A stretch of 64,000 bases of DNA, from assembly GCF_014333585.1 (NCBI RefSeq), contig NZ_JACSCW010000002.1, positions 248,001 to 312,000 of the forward strand, written 5' to 3'. The position numbers and the translations under genes were made by a program. Below are positions 27,056 through 37,162 of this stretch, piece by piece. This DNA is from Hymenobacter sp. BT188. Its GTDB lineage: Bacteria; Bacteroidota; Bacteroidia; Cytophagales; Hymenobacteraceae. Below the pieces are notes generated by a model. That model worked only from the letters and a program-made list of their open reading frames with translations. It was not told the DNA's origin and searched no databases. Position 1 is the stretch's first letter; each line of letters begins with the position of its first letter.

Positions 27056-27490
27056 ATGCTGATTCCTGTTATTAATCGCTCCACGCATCCATTGCCGGCT
27101 TACCAAACCGCTCACGCCGCGGGCATGGATGTGCGCGCTTTTCTTTCAGAACCCGTTACGCTGCGCCCTTTGCAACGTGCCCTTATTCCAACGGGTCTTT
27201 TCATGGAAATTCCGGTGGGCTATGAGGTGCAGGTGCGGCCCCGCAGCGGATTGGCCTACAAACACGGTATCGGCATCGTCAACAGTCCCGGCACTATCGA
27301 CGCTGACTACCGTGGCGAGCTGAAAGTGCTGCTGGTCAACCTGTCGGATGAAGAGTTTGTAGTGCAGGACGGCGAGCGTATTGCCCAACTCGTGGTAGCC
27401 CGCCACGAAACTGCTGCTTGGCAGGAAGCCACTTCGCTAAGCGAGACCACGCGCGGAACGGGTGGTTACGGCAGCACCGGAGTCAATTAG
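27056..27490 (+). CDS. dut: Deoxyuridine 5'-triphosphate nucleotidohydrolase
   Basis: Hydrolyses dUTP to dUMP and pyrophosphate, keeping uracil out of DNA. 144 residues, trimeric dUTPase type. The five family motifs are present: AGMDVRA (1), [18 protein letters not shown] (2 and 3 region), [18 protein letters not shown] (3), GERIAQLVV (4) and the C-terminal P-loop-like [10 protein letters not shown] (5), whose Gly-rich arm closes the active site. The ATG at 27056 gives the normal N-terminus MLIPVINRS; an upstream reading extension would start before the promoter box. Confidence 0.95.
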   Translation: MLIPVINRSTHPLPAYQTAHAAGMDVRAFLSEPVTLRPLQRALIPTGLFMEIPVGYEVQVRPRSGLAYKHGIGIVNSPGTIDADYRGELKVLLVNLSDEEFVVQDGERIAQLVVARHETAAWQEATSLSETTRGTGGYGSTGVN

Positions 27491-27596
27491 AATCGACTTC
27501 GCGCACGTTAAATCCCAACGGAAGCAACCCAACTACAGTATTTCAGTTAGTATACAATTCGATCAACTCAAACTAGCAACCCAAACTACCTACTAC

Positions 27597-28607
27597 ATGA
27601 AAATCATCGTCCCGATGGCCGGCATGGGCAAGCGCATGCGCCCCCACACACTCACCGTTCCTAAGCCTCTGATTCCGATTGCGGGCAAGCCTATCGTGCA
27701 GCGCCTCGTAGAGGACATCGCGAAAGTCTGTGGGGAGCAAGTAGATGAGGTGGCTTTTATCATCGGGCGCTTTGGTGAGACGGTAGAGAAAAGCTTGGTG
27801 AAAATTGCTGAGTCGGTAGGAGCTAAAGGGTCTATTTATTACCAAGATGAGCCCCTGGGTACGGCCCACGCCATTCTGTGTGCTAAAGACTCGCTCAGCG
27901 GACCGCTCGTAGTAGCTTTTGCCGACACCTTATTCAAGGCCGATTTTACGCTCGATAGCTCTGCTGCTGGCACCATCTGGGTACAGCGCGTCGACGACCC
28001 AAAGCCATTTGGGGTAGTAAAACTGGATGATCAAGGCCAGATTACGGACTTCGTAGAAAAGCCCACCGAGTTTGTGTCAGATTTGGCTATTATCGGCATC
28101 TACTATTTCCAGGATGGCGACTATTTGCGCGATGAGCTGCAATACTTGCTCGACAATGATATCAAGGACAAAGGCGAATATCAGCTTACCAATGCCCTCG
28201 AAAACATGAAGAACAAAGGCACGACCTTCGTACCCGGCCGCGTAACCGAGTGGCTCGACTGCGGTAACAAGGACGCCACAGTGTTTACCAATCAGCGCTA
28301 TCTGGAGTACTTGCAGGAGCGGGGCGAAAAGCTGGTATCTGAATCGGCTATACTGACCAATTCCATTGTGATTCCGCCGGTGTATCTTGGTGAGAATGTA
28401 AAGATTACTGATTCGGTGGTTGGCCCGCACGTATCATTGGGCAACAATGCCAACGTGCGTCAATCTGTTATTTCCAACTCAATTGTACAGGAGTCGGCCA
28501 CGGTATTGAATACCAACGTGACCAATTCTATGATTGGCAACCATGCTACCGTCACCGGTGTGCCGCATGATTTGAGCCTTGGCGACTATAACACGCTGCG
28601 CGTGTGA
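27597..28607 (+). CDS. Sugar-phosphate nucleotidyltransferase (glucose-1-phosphate thymidylyl/uridylyltransferase-like)
   Basis: 336 residues. The N-terminal Rossmann-like transferase domain has the signature MAGMGKRMRPHTLTVPKPLIPIAGKPIV (GxGxRxxPxTxxxPKP) and further landmarks FADTLF, PFGVVKLD and FVEKPTE; the C-terminal part is a left-handed beta-helix (hexapeptide-type repeats NSIVIPPVYLGENVKITDSVVGPHVSLGNNANV). This architecture occurs in enzymes making NDP-sugars for surface polysaccharides. The nucleotide and sugar cannot be fixed from sequence. Conserved neighbour of dut and the flippase. Confidence 0.88.
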   Translation: MKIIVPMAGMGKRMRPHTLTVPKPLIPIAGKPIVQRLVEDIAKVCGEQVDEVAFIIGRFGETVEKSLVKIAESVGAKGSIYYQDEPLGTAHAILCAKDSLSGPLVVAFADTLFKADFTLDSSAAGTIWVQRVDDPKPFGVVKLDDQGQITDFVEKPTEFVSDLAIIGIYYFQDGDYLRDELQYLLDNDIKDKGEYQLTNALENMKNKGTTFVPGRVTEWLDCGNKDATVFTNQRYLEYLQERGEKLVSESAILTNSIVIPPVYLGENVKITDSVVGPHVSLGNNANVRQSVISNSIVQESATVLNTNVTNSMIGNHATVTGVPHDLSLGDYNTLRV

Positions 28608-28730
28608 CATTTTCCGCCTCTCGGACGTTAGCAATAGCGCGGACTTATGTTCGCTGGTTTGTTTAGTACGAAGCCTGCTTCGTTTTAGTACCTTCTGAAC
28701 AGCGGATTGTTGGTCCGCGCTCTTGCGTCC

Positions 28731-30563
28731 ATGAGTCGTATTTCTGCCTTTGTCTTCTTGCTGATCAGCCTGTATTTCGCCGTTCCGGCGTGGGCACAGC
28801 AATCTGCGCCCGCCAAAAAGGACGCGCCGAGTAAAAAGTCTGAGAAACCTGAAAAGCCGCGTAAGCTAAGCCGGCGGGAGAAGAAGGAGCTTAGCCGGCG
28901 TGCTGAAGTTGAGGCTGCCCAGCTCCGAGTGGGAGCAAATTTGTCGGACCGCGACCGGGACATGAGTGAGTCCTACTTCGTGGATGGGGTAAAATATGTG
29001 CTGTTGGAAGACTACAATAAGGCTTTGGAGCGTCTGCTGAAAGCCTATGCGCTCAACCCCACCAACGCGGCCATTAATTACAAGATAGCCGAGACGAACT
29101 TGCTGAGCGGCAATCTGAAAGATGCCACCAACTTTGCGCAAGCAGCCGTCAGATATGCCCCCCAGAACGCTTATTACTATCTGCTTCTGGCGCAGGTATA
29201 CACTTCGCAGAAGCAGTTTGATAAGGCTACGCAAGTGTATACCAGCCTGATCAAGGAAGTACCAGATTCTGATTACTACCTGTTCAATCTCGCTGACTTA
29301 TACATGGCTCAGGGCAAGCTGAATGAGGCGCTGGCTACATTCGAGCAAGCAGAGAAGAAATTTGGCCCCCTTGATGAAGTCTCTTTCAAGAAGCAGCAGA
29401 TTTATCTCAAGCAGAATAACTTAGAAAAAGCCCTCCAGGAAGGTGAAGTTCTTATAAAGGCCAATCCGGAAGAGGTGCGCTACGTGTTGGCGCAGGCGGA
29501 AATGTACGCCTCTAATAATCGATTTACCGATGCTATTCGGCTGAGTGAACAGGCTCTTAGACAAGATCCGGACAATCCGCAAGCTCGCATGATTCTGGCG
29601 GACGTATATCGCATACAGGGCAACTCAGTGGAGTCAGCCAAGCAGATCAAAATGGCCTTTGCTAGTCCGGCACTCGATATTGATGATAAGGTGCGCATTC
29701 TGGTCGATTACATTAAGCAGCTGCCTAATCCAGCTATCGAGCAAACGGCCCTTGACCTGGCAACTATTACTACCAAAGTTCACCCAAAGGAGGCCAAAGC
29801 GTTTTCAGTAGCTGGCGATTTGCAAACTATTACAGGCCATAAGGCTGCTGGGCGAGAGGCTTATTTGCAGGCCATTCAGCTTGACGATTCCAAGTTTCTG
29901 CTGTGGCAGCAAGTCGTGCTGATTGACGCGGAGCTAAACCAAACGGATTCTCTCTTGCGTCACACCGAGCGGGCTCTGGAGCTTTTCCCCAATCAGGCGG
30001 CCATGTGGTTCTACAACGGGGTAGCTCATATTCTGGATAAGCAACCCACAAAAGGCGTGAAGTCGCTTGAATACGGGCGGAAGCTGGCCACTGACAACCC
30101 AGAGCTACTATCGCAGTTTGACACGCAACTCGGCGATGCTTACCACGAGTTGAAAGAGTATGCTAAGTCGGATGCCGCCTATGAGGCTGCGTTGAGCTTT
30201 GATGCCAACAATGCGCAGGCACTGAACAATTACAGTTATTATCTATCGTTGAGAGGCGATAAGCTGGAAAAGGCGAAGGAAATGTCGGGTAAGCTGGTCA
30301 AGCAGTTTCCTGACAATGATACCTACCTGGATACCTACGCTTGGGTTCTATATAAACTCAAGGATTACCAAGGGGCCAAGCAAGCGCTTGAAAAGGCCCT
30401 CAAGACGACTACTGATGCCACTGTGATAGAGCATTACGGGGATGTGTTATTTCAACTGGGCGAAAAAGACAAGGCCGTGACTCAGTGGCAACGCGCCCAA
30501 AAGGCCGGCGGCGCATCGGCGTTCATCGTCCGCAAGATTAAAGACCAAAAATTGTATGAGTAA
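28731..30563 (+). CDS. Exported tetratricopeptide-repeat protein
   Basis: 610 residues. Signal peptide SRISAFVFLLISLYFAVPAWAQ, a short Lys/Arg-rich linker, then TPR units across almost the whole protein (for example YNKALERLLKAYALNPTNAA, AYYYLLLAQVYTSQKQFDKA, EALATFEQAEKKFGP, SDAAYEAALSFDANNAQALNNYSYYLSLRG). TPRs form scaffolds for protein complexes; this one would face the periplasm. Its stop overlaps the DUF4292 lipoprotein start by 8 nt. The conserved link with the DUF4292 lipoprotein and the EnvC-type peptidase suggests a shared envelope role. Confidence 0.88.
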   Translation: MSRISAFVFLLISLYFAVPAWAQQSAPAKKDAPSKKSEKPEKPRKLSRREKKELSRRAEVEAAQLRVGANLSDRDRDMSESYFVDGVKYVLLEDYNKALERLLKAYALNPTNAAINYKIAETNLLSGNLKDATNFAQAAVRYAPQNAYYYLLLAQVYTSQKQFDKATQVYTSLIKEVPDSDYYLFNLADLYMAQGKLNEALATFEQAEKKFGPLDEVSFKKQQIYLKQNNLEKALQEGEVLIKANPEEVRYVLAQAEMYASNNRFTDAIRLSEQALRQDPDNPQARMILADVYRIQGNSVESAKQIKMAFASPALDIDDKVRILVDYIKQLPNPAIEQTALDLATITTKVHPKEAKAFSVAGDLQTITGHKAAGREAYLQAIQLDDSKFLLWQQVVLIDAELNQTDSLLRHTERALELFPNQAAMWFYNGVAHILDKQPTKGVKSLEYGRKLATDNPELLSQFDTQLGDAYHELKEYAKSDAAYEAALSFDANNAQALNNYSYYLSLRGDKLEKAKEMSGKLVKQFPDNDTYLDTYAWVLYKLKDYQGAKQALEKALKTTTDATVIEHYGDVLFQLGEKDKAVTQWQRAQKAGGASAFIVRKIKDQKLYE

Positions 30564-31320
30564 CCGCTTTTTGCTGCTTTTTGTAGTCCTCATTACCCTG
30601 GGAAGCTGTGCCCGCAAGGCCATTCCCGCCAAAACTGTTATTCCACCAACTGCCAATGCAGTTAAGGCCAACAACGTAGAGTTTCGGTATCTCTCGGCCA
30701 AGGGCAAAGCTCAGATCGAGCAAAATGGCAATAAGCTCCCCAATGCAAACCTGACGCTACGTATGCGCCGCGATAGCGTGATTTGGATATCGGTTTCGGT
30801 GGCTGGATTTGAGGGCGTGCGTGCTTCCATTACCCAAGATTCAGTTCGGGTACTGAATAAGCTTCAGCACGAATACTACGTGGGTGATTTTGCCTACTTA
30901 AGCCGCCAGCTTAATGTGCCTGTTTCCTTTGCTCAGGTGCAGGCTTTGTTGCTTGGCAACTACCTGCCCGCCACCAATGGAACTGAGCCCACGATAACAA
31001 CGGAGGGAGCTACGCAGCGCATACAGTACAACCAGGCCAGTTTATTTATTGAGCAGCTTATTGAAATGAGCCTGGGTAAGCTACAAAAGCTCAGCGTGCG
31101 TGATGATGCCAGTAAAAATAATTTGCTGGTTGACTACTCTGACTTTCGCACGTTGATGCCTACTAATCAGAGTTTTGCTCATAATACGGTGGTTCAGGTG
31201 CAGCAAGCCAATGGTAAGACCAACTCATCGGCTGCTATTAACTACCGCAACGTGGACGTAGACACCGAGCGTTTGGATTTCCCGTTCTCGGTACCTTCGG
31301 GCTATGTACGCAAAAAGTAA
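30556..31320 (+). CDS. DUF4292-type lipoprotein
   Basis: 254 residues. Lipobox LITLGSC with Cys around residue 18-19, so a lipid-anchored envelope protein. The mature part has the features of the Bacteroidota DUF4292 family: FRYLSAKGKAQIEQNGNKLPNANLTLRMRRDSVIWISVSVAGFEGVRASI, a fold resembling the LolA/LolB lipoprotein carriers. It overlaps both neighbours (8 nt upstream, 17 nt downstream), so it is tightly coupled to the TPR protein and the M23 peptidase. A role in lipoprotein or outer-membrane handling is inference. Confidence 0.85.
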   Translation: MSNRFLLLFVVLITLGSCARKAIPAKTVIPPTANAVKANNVEFRYLSAKGKAQIEQNGNKLPNANLTLRMRRDSVIWISVSVAGFEGVRASITQDSVRVLNKLQHEYYVGDFAYLSRQLNVPVSFAQVQALLLGNYLPATNGTEPTITTEGATQRIQYNQASLFIEQLIEMSLGKLQKLSVRDDASKNNLLVDYSDFRTLMPTNQSFAHNTVVQVQQANGKTNSSAAINYRNVDVDTERLDFPFSVPSGYVRKK

Positions 31321-32677
31321 GCACTGGCTTTGCTGGTTGCTATTGGGATTGATGCTGGTGCAGGCTGCGCCATCAGTGGCTCAGCAGCGCAGTAAAAAAA
31401 CGACCACGCGCAAAGCCCCTGTCCGGAAAAGCACCACTAAATCGAAAGCGCAGTTGGAACGCGAGCGGCTGGCTAACCTACGCCGAATTCGTGAGGCCAG
31501 CCGTATTTTGAGTCAAACACAGAAGCAGAAAGAAGCCTCACTTGGCCAATTGAACGCGCTCAAAGAAAAACTGGATGTACAGAAGGGTGTTATCCGCAAT
31601 ATCTCCTCAGAGTTGAAGTATATCGAGTCGGATGTGCGGCAGACGGAAACCCAGGTACAGCAAACGCAGCAGAGCTTGGAGCAGCTCAAGAGTGAGTATG
31701 CTCGGTTAATTTATGCTTCCTCCAAAACGGCGAATAGCTATAACCGCCTCATGTTTTTGTTTGCGGCCGAGTCGTTCAACCAGCTCATGCTGCGCATGCG
31801 CTATGTTCGGCAGTACTCGGAGGTGCGCAAGACTCAGGCGGCTCAAATTACGAGTGTACAGCAGCGCCTTAACCGCCAACTCACAGGCCTGACGGAGAAG
31901 AAGCAGGAAAAAAGCAGCCTGCTAACCACACAGCTGGCTGAGAACCGCAACCTCAGCACTTTGAAGGTACAGCAGGACCAAGTGGTTACGAAGCTGAGCC
32001 GCCAGGAGGAAAATCTGCGCCAGGAGCTGGCCAATCGTCAGGAAGCCGTCAGGAAGCTGGATAATTTGATTGCTCAGCGAGTGCGTGAAGAGATAGCCCG
32101 GGCTGCCCGGGTGGCAGCGGCCAAAGCAGCCGCAAAAGCGGCGGCCGAACGTGCCGCAGCCGGTAGCAGCAGCCCTGGCAGTACCGCCCGCACCAGTCCG
32201 GCAGCCGAAGCAGCCGCTACCCGTGTCGACCGCATTACGCTCACACCCGAAATAGCCAGTATTTCTTCTTCATTTGCCGAAAACAGGGGACGCATGCTGT
32301 GGCCGGTAGCCCGTGGATTTATTTCGCAGCACTTCGGTCGGCATGCGCATCCGGTGCTTAAGAACGTGATTGTGGAGAACCGCGGTGTCGATATCCAAAC
32401 AAGCGCCGGAGAATCTGTGCGAGCTGTTTCAGCCGGTAAAGTGCTTACCGTTACCAGTATTGCGGGCATGAATAACATCGTGATGGTGCAGCACGGAGAG
32501 TACTTCACCGTGTATGCCAAGCTGCGCAGCGTAAGCGTAAGCGAGGGCGACCAAGTGCAGGCCAAGCAGTCAATTGGCACCGTGTACACCAATTCGGAGG
32601 GTACATCGGAGCTGCAGTTTCAGGTGTGGCGCAACAGCTCCAACTTGAACCCCGAAAGCTGGTTGGGACAGAAGTAA
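31304..32677 (+). CDS. Murein hydrolase activator EnvC-like, M23 peptidase domain
   Basis: 457 residues. Signal peptide ending APSVAQQ, then a long coiled coil (about 45-260, rich in Gln/Glu/Leu heptads) and a C-terminal LytM/M23 domain (about 325-455): FISQHFGRHAHPVLKNVIVENRGVDIQT, VRAVSAGKVLTVTSIAGMNNIVMVQHGEYFTVYAKL. Several M23 zinc ligands appear incomplete: the region expected as HxxxD and HxH reads HPVLKNV..NRGVDI and VYAKL, so it is probably a degenerate, activator-type EnvC rather than an active endopeptidase. Such proteins activate amidases at the division site. It overlaps the DUF4292 gene by 17 nt. Confidence 0.88.
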   Translation: MYAKSKHWLCWLLLGLMLVQAAPSVAQQRSKKTTTRKAPVRKSTTKSKAQLERERLANLRRIREASRILSQTQKQKEASLGQLNALKEKLDVQKGVIRNISSELKYIESDVRQTETQVQQTQQSLEQLKSEYARLIYASSKTANSYNRLMFLFAAESFNQLMLRMRYVRQYSEVRKTQAAQITSVQQRLNRQLTGLTEKKQEKSSLLTTQLAENRNLSTLKVQQDQVVTKLSRQEENLRQELANRQEAVRKLDNLIAQRVREEIARAARVAAAKAAAKAAAERAAAGSSSPGSTARTSPAAEAAATRVDRITLTPEIASISSSFAENRGRMLWPVARGFISQHFGRHAHPVLKNVIVENRGVDIQTSAGESVRAVSAGKVLTVTSIAGMNNIVMVQHGEYFTVYAKLRSVSVSEGDQVQAKQSIGTVYTNSEGTSELQFQVWRNSSNLNPESWLGQK

Positions 32678-32807
32678 CTGAACTGTTTAAAACGCTGGCT
32701 AAGCCGTAGGGTAACATCGATTTTGCTCCCCAGTGGCTGTAAATAGGATATCTTGCGCTGGGTAATGTTTTCCAGAATGCTACGGTAGTGGTAAATAATC
32801 AAGCGCA

Positions 32808-33836
32808 TTAATGCGTGAGTGTCTGCACGTAAAAGTGCTCGAGGAAATGAGTGATTTGGGCGGTTTCGATCAGAAAGCCGTCGTGACCGAATCCGGAATT
32901 CATTTCGGCGTAGATAGCGCCGGGGATGTAGCGAGCCAGAAGTTGCTGCTCGCTGGGTGGAAATAATACATCAGACGTTATGCTTAGCACCAACGTGCGA
33001 GCCCTGATCTGGCCCAGCGCAGCAGGCACGCCGCCTCGTCCCCGGCCCACATTATGCGAATCCATAGCTCTGGACAGCGCCACATAGGTATAGGCATTGA
33101 AGCGCGCCACCAGCTTATCACCCTGATATTGTTGGTAAGAGCTGGCCCGAAAATTCGTGATTGTATCTTCTTCGGGTTCATGCTGCGTATTGCCGTAGGC
33201 CTCGTAGCTGCGGTAGCTGAGAAGGGCTATGGCGCGGGCCGCTTTTAAGCCAAATTGCCCCCCAGTCGGTGTGGCCGAGTGATAGGTAGGGTCGGCGAAA
33301 ATGGCTAGGCGTTGCGCTTCATTAAAAGCAATACCCCAAGGTGAATGCTGCGCATTGGTAGCCAGCACAATAAGATGCTCAAAAACGGTGGGTTGCTGAA
33401 TAGCCCACTCCAATGCCTGCTGCCCACCTAATGAGCCGCCAATCAGCGTGTGAATCTGAGTTATGCCCAAATGCTGGCGCAACGCCTCGTGCGCTGCGAC
33501 TATATCGCGCACTGTAAGCAGCGGGAAATCATGGTAGAGCGGTTCCCCGGAATCGGTTGGCGTAAGCGGGCCGGTAGATCCGTAGCAAGAGCCCACGATG
33601 TTGGCGCACACAATGAAGTGATTTGCCGGGTCGAAGCGGCAGTTGGAGCCAAATAAGCCGGGCCACCAATTAAGCACATCGGCGTTGGCCGTAAGCGCAT
33701 GGCACGCCCATACCACATTGTCGCGGGCGGCATTGAGCGTACCATAGGTCTGATAAGCTATCTGCACCCGAGGCAAGGTGGCGCCGCTCTCAAGCTGAAG
33801 CGGCGCTGGAAGTGTAAAAAACTGATAATCAGTCAT
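32808..33836 (-). CDS. metX: Homoserine O-acetyltransferase
   Basis: Acetylates homoserine with acetyl-CoA, the first dedicated step to methionine in organisms using direct sulfhydrylation. 342 residues, alpha/beta-hydrolase fold: NVVWACHALTANADV near the start, nucleophile elbow Ser in IGGSLGGQQALEW, late Asp in SITSDVLFPP and His in SGFGHDGFLIE. Downstream of metY on the same strand (270 bp apart); O-acetylhomoserine is the substrate of MetY, so the two form a pathway pair. There is no separate aptamer in front of metX; a TACTCTTTG-like box lies shortly upstream. Confidence 0.93.
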   Translation of the reverse strand: MTDYQFFTLPAPLQLESGATLPRVQIAYQTYGTLNAARDNVVWACHALTANADVLNWWPGLFGSNCRFDPANHFIVCANIVGSCYGSTGPLTPTDSGEPLYHDFPLLTVRDIVAAHEALRQHLGITQIHTLIGGSLGGQQALEWAIQQPTVFEHLIVLATNAQHSPWGIAFNEAQRLAIFADPTYHSATPTGGQFGLKAARAIALLSYRSYEAYGNTQHEPEEDTITNFRASSYQQYQGDKLVARFNAYTYVALSRAMDSHNVGRGRGGVPAALGQIRARTLVLSITSDVLFPPSEQQLLARYIPGAIYAEMNSGFGHDGFLIETAQITHFLEHFYVQTLTH

Positions 33837-34105
33837 GCGACGTTAGCGGGTTCTCGAGCAAAGAGTAAACGGTGAAGCTGCCAAGACAGGAGGCAGACTT
33901 GTGGCAAATGATTAAGCAGATTTTCAATAGCTCCCAAACCGAGTGAGGCTGACCCAATAATTGGGCTGGTTCGGGAACTATTGAAGGATGGGCAAGGCGG
34001 TATCTTTCTTCCGTTTCTGCCTTGTCACCCCGCCAAACCGCAGGACTGGAAAACCGAGCGCCGGCCGCTGCAACAGCCTTGCCCAGTGCCTTCTGCTTGC
34101 AGCAA

Positions 34106-35617
<1,512 letters not shown>

Positions 35618-35708
35618 CTAAAACCTGTCGGGTTGGGTAGAATGCCCACGACGCAACATGGTCTTGTGGAATGACAGAAAGGGAAGAGGAGCTAAACCGG
35701 AAGCGGGA

Positions 35709-35861
35709 TTAACAACAGCACGCGCAACAACAGCACATTCGCGTAGCCTCACAACTGCCGGTGGCAGGGGACAAAACGCGGAAACCCGCAAGCCAACCAC
35801 TGCGCAACGATGCGAATGGAGCAGACGGGTGAAGGGAAACGGAAAAAGCAGTGTTTTTCAT
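35709..35861 (-). CDS. Leader ORF ending in a cysteine run (MCCCCACCC), upstream of metY
   Basis: A 50-codon ORF opens with ATG at 35859-35861, 5 nt after the riboswitch, and ends ...RMCCCCACCC with TAA at 35709-35711. An internal ATG at 35736-35738 alone would give the nine-residue peptide MCCCCACCC. Seven of its eight residues after Met are Cys, encoded by a mix of TGC and TGT. The rest of the 50-residue frame has no recognisable family. The stop is 217 nt upstream of the metY ATG. The position (behind a SAM aptamer, in front of a sulfur-assimilation gene) suggests a cysteine-sensing leader peptide; which ATG is used is unknown. Confidence 0.55.
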   Translation of the reverse strand: MKNTAFSVSLHPSAPFASLRSGWLAGFRVLSPATGSCEATRMCCCCACCC

Positions 35862-35865
35862 GGCA

Positions 35866-35985
35866 CTCAGCTTATATCTCCCGCAGGCAAAATGGCCGAA
35901 CGGGCAGGAATTGGCACCTTTCAAAACAATGAAGGTTGCCAGCGGGTCAGGGAGCCTGTTCTCTCGCCGCTTCTGTATAAAATCT
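35866..35985 (-). promoter_or_regulatory. SAM-I-like (S-box) riboswitch upstream of metY
   Basis: On the minus strand the leader reads ACAGAAGCGGCGAGAGAAC, AGGCTCCCTGACCCGC, TGGCAACC, a variable hairpin, then GGTGCCAATTCCTGCC and GATATAAG. The GGCAACC ... GGTGCCAATTCC pair is the P3/P4 core of SAM-I; GCGG/CCGC with GAG...CTC and TGA form the P2 stem with its kink-turn; TTATA/TATAA closes P1. The aptamer sits about 40 nt into the predicted transcript. It ends 5 nt before the leader-ORF ATG, so the switch may control translation of that ORF; no adjacent U-tract terminator is seen. A covariance-model search would confirm it. Confidence 0.75.
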
Positions 35986-36030
35986 GAAAAACTATCTCGT
36001 CGGTAACGAGGAGTACCGGATTGGTAATTG

Positions 36031-36060
36031 CAAATGTACAGTTCGAAATGAGAACGCCAA
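36031..36060 (-). promoter_or_regulatory. metY promoter
   Basis: On the minus strand TTG (36058-36060), exactly 19 bp, then TACATTTG (36031-36038): the best match in this window to the Bacteroidota TTG-N19-TAnnTTTG promoter. The predicted start (about 36024) precedes the riboswitch by about 40 nt. Confidence 0.78.
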
Positions 36061-36107
36061 ATGCACTGCAATATTTTTACTTCAGGTTAACGCACTGGCT
36101 AACAAGT

Positions 36108-36142
36108 AAAAAGCCCCCCAGCAAAATGATGGGAGGCTTTTT
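36108..36142 (-). terminator. Terminator after the small LysM gene region, one mismatch
   Basis: AAAAAGCCCCCCA / TGGGAGGCTTTTT with one C-A mismatch and a 9-nt loop, 27 bp past the LysM gene stop. Imperfect relative to the others in this window. Confidence 0.8.
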
Positions 36143-36168
36143 AAAGTAAACTTTAGCTCAGGATAAGC

Positions 36169-36468
36169 TTACGCTTGGGGTAAGGTTAAAACCTGGCCTA
36201 CTTCGATATGATCGGGGTTTGAGCCGATAGTTGACTTGTTGGCGTCATAAATCTGATGCCACTTAGCGGCATCACCATAGTGCTTCTTCGCGATTTTAGA
36301 AAGCGAATCGCCGCTAACTACCGTGTACTGCGTGCCTTGAGCGGCAGTAGGAGCAGCGGGCTGGTTGGCGTTGCCAAAGAAGTCTGTGTTAGCCTTCTGG
36401 TTGGGATTGGCAGCCGGCTGAACCGGTTTTTCGTCGCCTTTATTGGTTAAGAAATCGAACAGGCCCAT
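36169..36468 (-). CDS. Small LysM-domain protein
   Basis: 99 residues with no signal peptide. The N-terminal 50 residues are polar and low-complexity (GDEKPVQPAANPNQKANTDFFGNANQ); a single C-terminal LysM repeat reads YTVVSGDSLSKIAKKHYGDAAKWHQIYDANKSTIGSNPDHIEVGQVLTLP. It resembles the LysM half of YgaU/Kbp-type proteins but lacks the BON domain those have. The cytoplasmic role of such proteins in Bacteroidota is not established. Confidence 0.85.
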   Translation of the reverse strand: MGLFDFLTNKGDEKPVQPAANPNQKANTDFFGNANQPAAPTAAQGTQYTVVSGDSLSKIAKKHYGDAAKWHQIYDANKSTIGSNPDHIEVGQVLTLPQA

Positions 36469-36689
36469 AGTCGTGGTTGATTAAGGAGGAAAAGGCGCAT
36501 GTGCTTGATAGCTATGCTGTCACGTCGTCTTACGCCCACACTTAAAATAAGTTGCAGGCCTCAAAAAGGCTTAACTGTTGTTAACTCTTTCCGGCGAGGC
36601 GCGTAAGAAGCGCAACATTGCTTTGCTGGAATATAGTACCAGCTAAAGCCGCTCCTTTCCATTTTTAGTTAACCCTAAGGTCACTCCCT

Positions 36690-37103
36690 ATGAAAACCAT
36701 TGCACTTCCTTTCCGCTATCTGGCCAGCCTCATCATGTTGTTGTCGCTATTCACGGCTGCTTGTAGCCAGAAAGACAAAGTTGGCGAAACCAACATGCTG
36801 TATGGCACCGAAAGCAAAGTCTGGAAAACGGACAAAGAAACCACTGCCAGTGGCGACAAAGTGGCCCAAACCGATGCTGATAAAGATACCGAACTGCGTT
36901 TCTATGCCAATGGTAACTTCAACATGACATCGCCTCAGCAGTCGATGCAGGGCAAGTACACCTTCGATCAGCCCGGCAAGAAAATCACCCTTACCCCCGA
37001 CGGTGGCACCACATCCATGAGCTTTGATGTAGTGAACCTGACGGACGACAAAATCACGTTGCGCGGCGTAAACGGTGAGCAAATGATGCTTGAGTCTGAG
37101 TAA
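36690..37103 (+). CDS. Lipocalin-like lipoprotein
   Basis: 137 residues; lipobox LFTAAC with Cys near residue 25. The mature part is about 110 residues of beta structure typical of short lipocalin-like (calycin) domains: MLYGTESKVWKTDKET, TELRFYANGNFNMTSPQQSMQGKYTFDQPGKKITLTPDGGTTSMSFDVVNLTDDKITLRG. The pattern 'written value, printed background colour, breakpoints' seen here is common in Bacteroidota surface lipoproteins of unknown ligand. Isolated gene with a strong terminator. Confidence 0.75.
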   Translation: MKTIALPFRYLASLIMLLSLFTAACSQKDKVGETNMLYGTESKVWKTDKETTASGDKVAQTDADKDTELRFYANGNFNMTSPQQSMQGKYTFDQPGKKITLTPDGGTTSMSFDVVNLTDDKITLRGVNGEQMMLESE

Positions 37104-37122
37104 TCGACTCTCGTTTACTTGT

Positions 37123-37159
37123 AAAAAAGCCCCCCAGTAGTATACTGGGGGGCTTTTTT
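37123..37159. terminator. Bidirectional terminator
   Basis: 17-bp perfect stem AAAAAAGCCCCCCAGTA / TACTGGGGGGCTTTTTT with a 3-nt loop between convergent genes. Confidence 0.95.
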
Positions 37160-37162
37160 GCT

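Noticed and set aside
35658..35987. 109-codon plus-strand ORF over the metY leader
   Set aside because: Antisense to the riboswitch and leader ORF; contains nothing recognisable, whereas the minus-strand reading explains the region.
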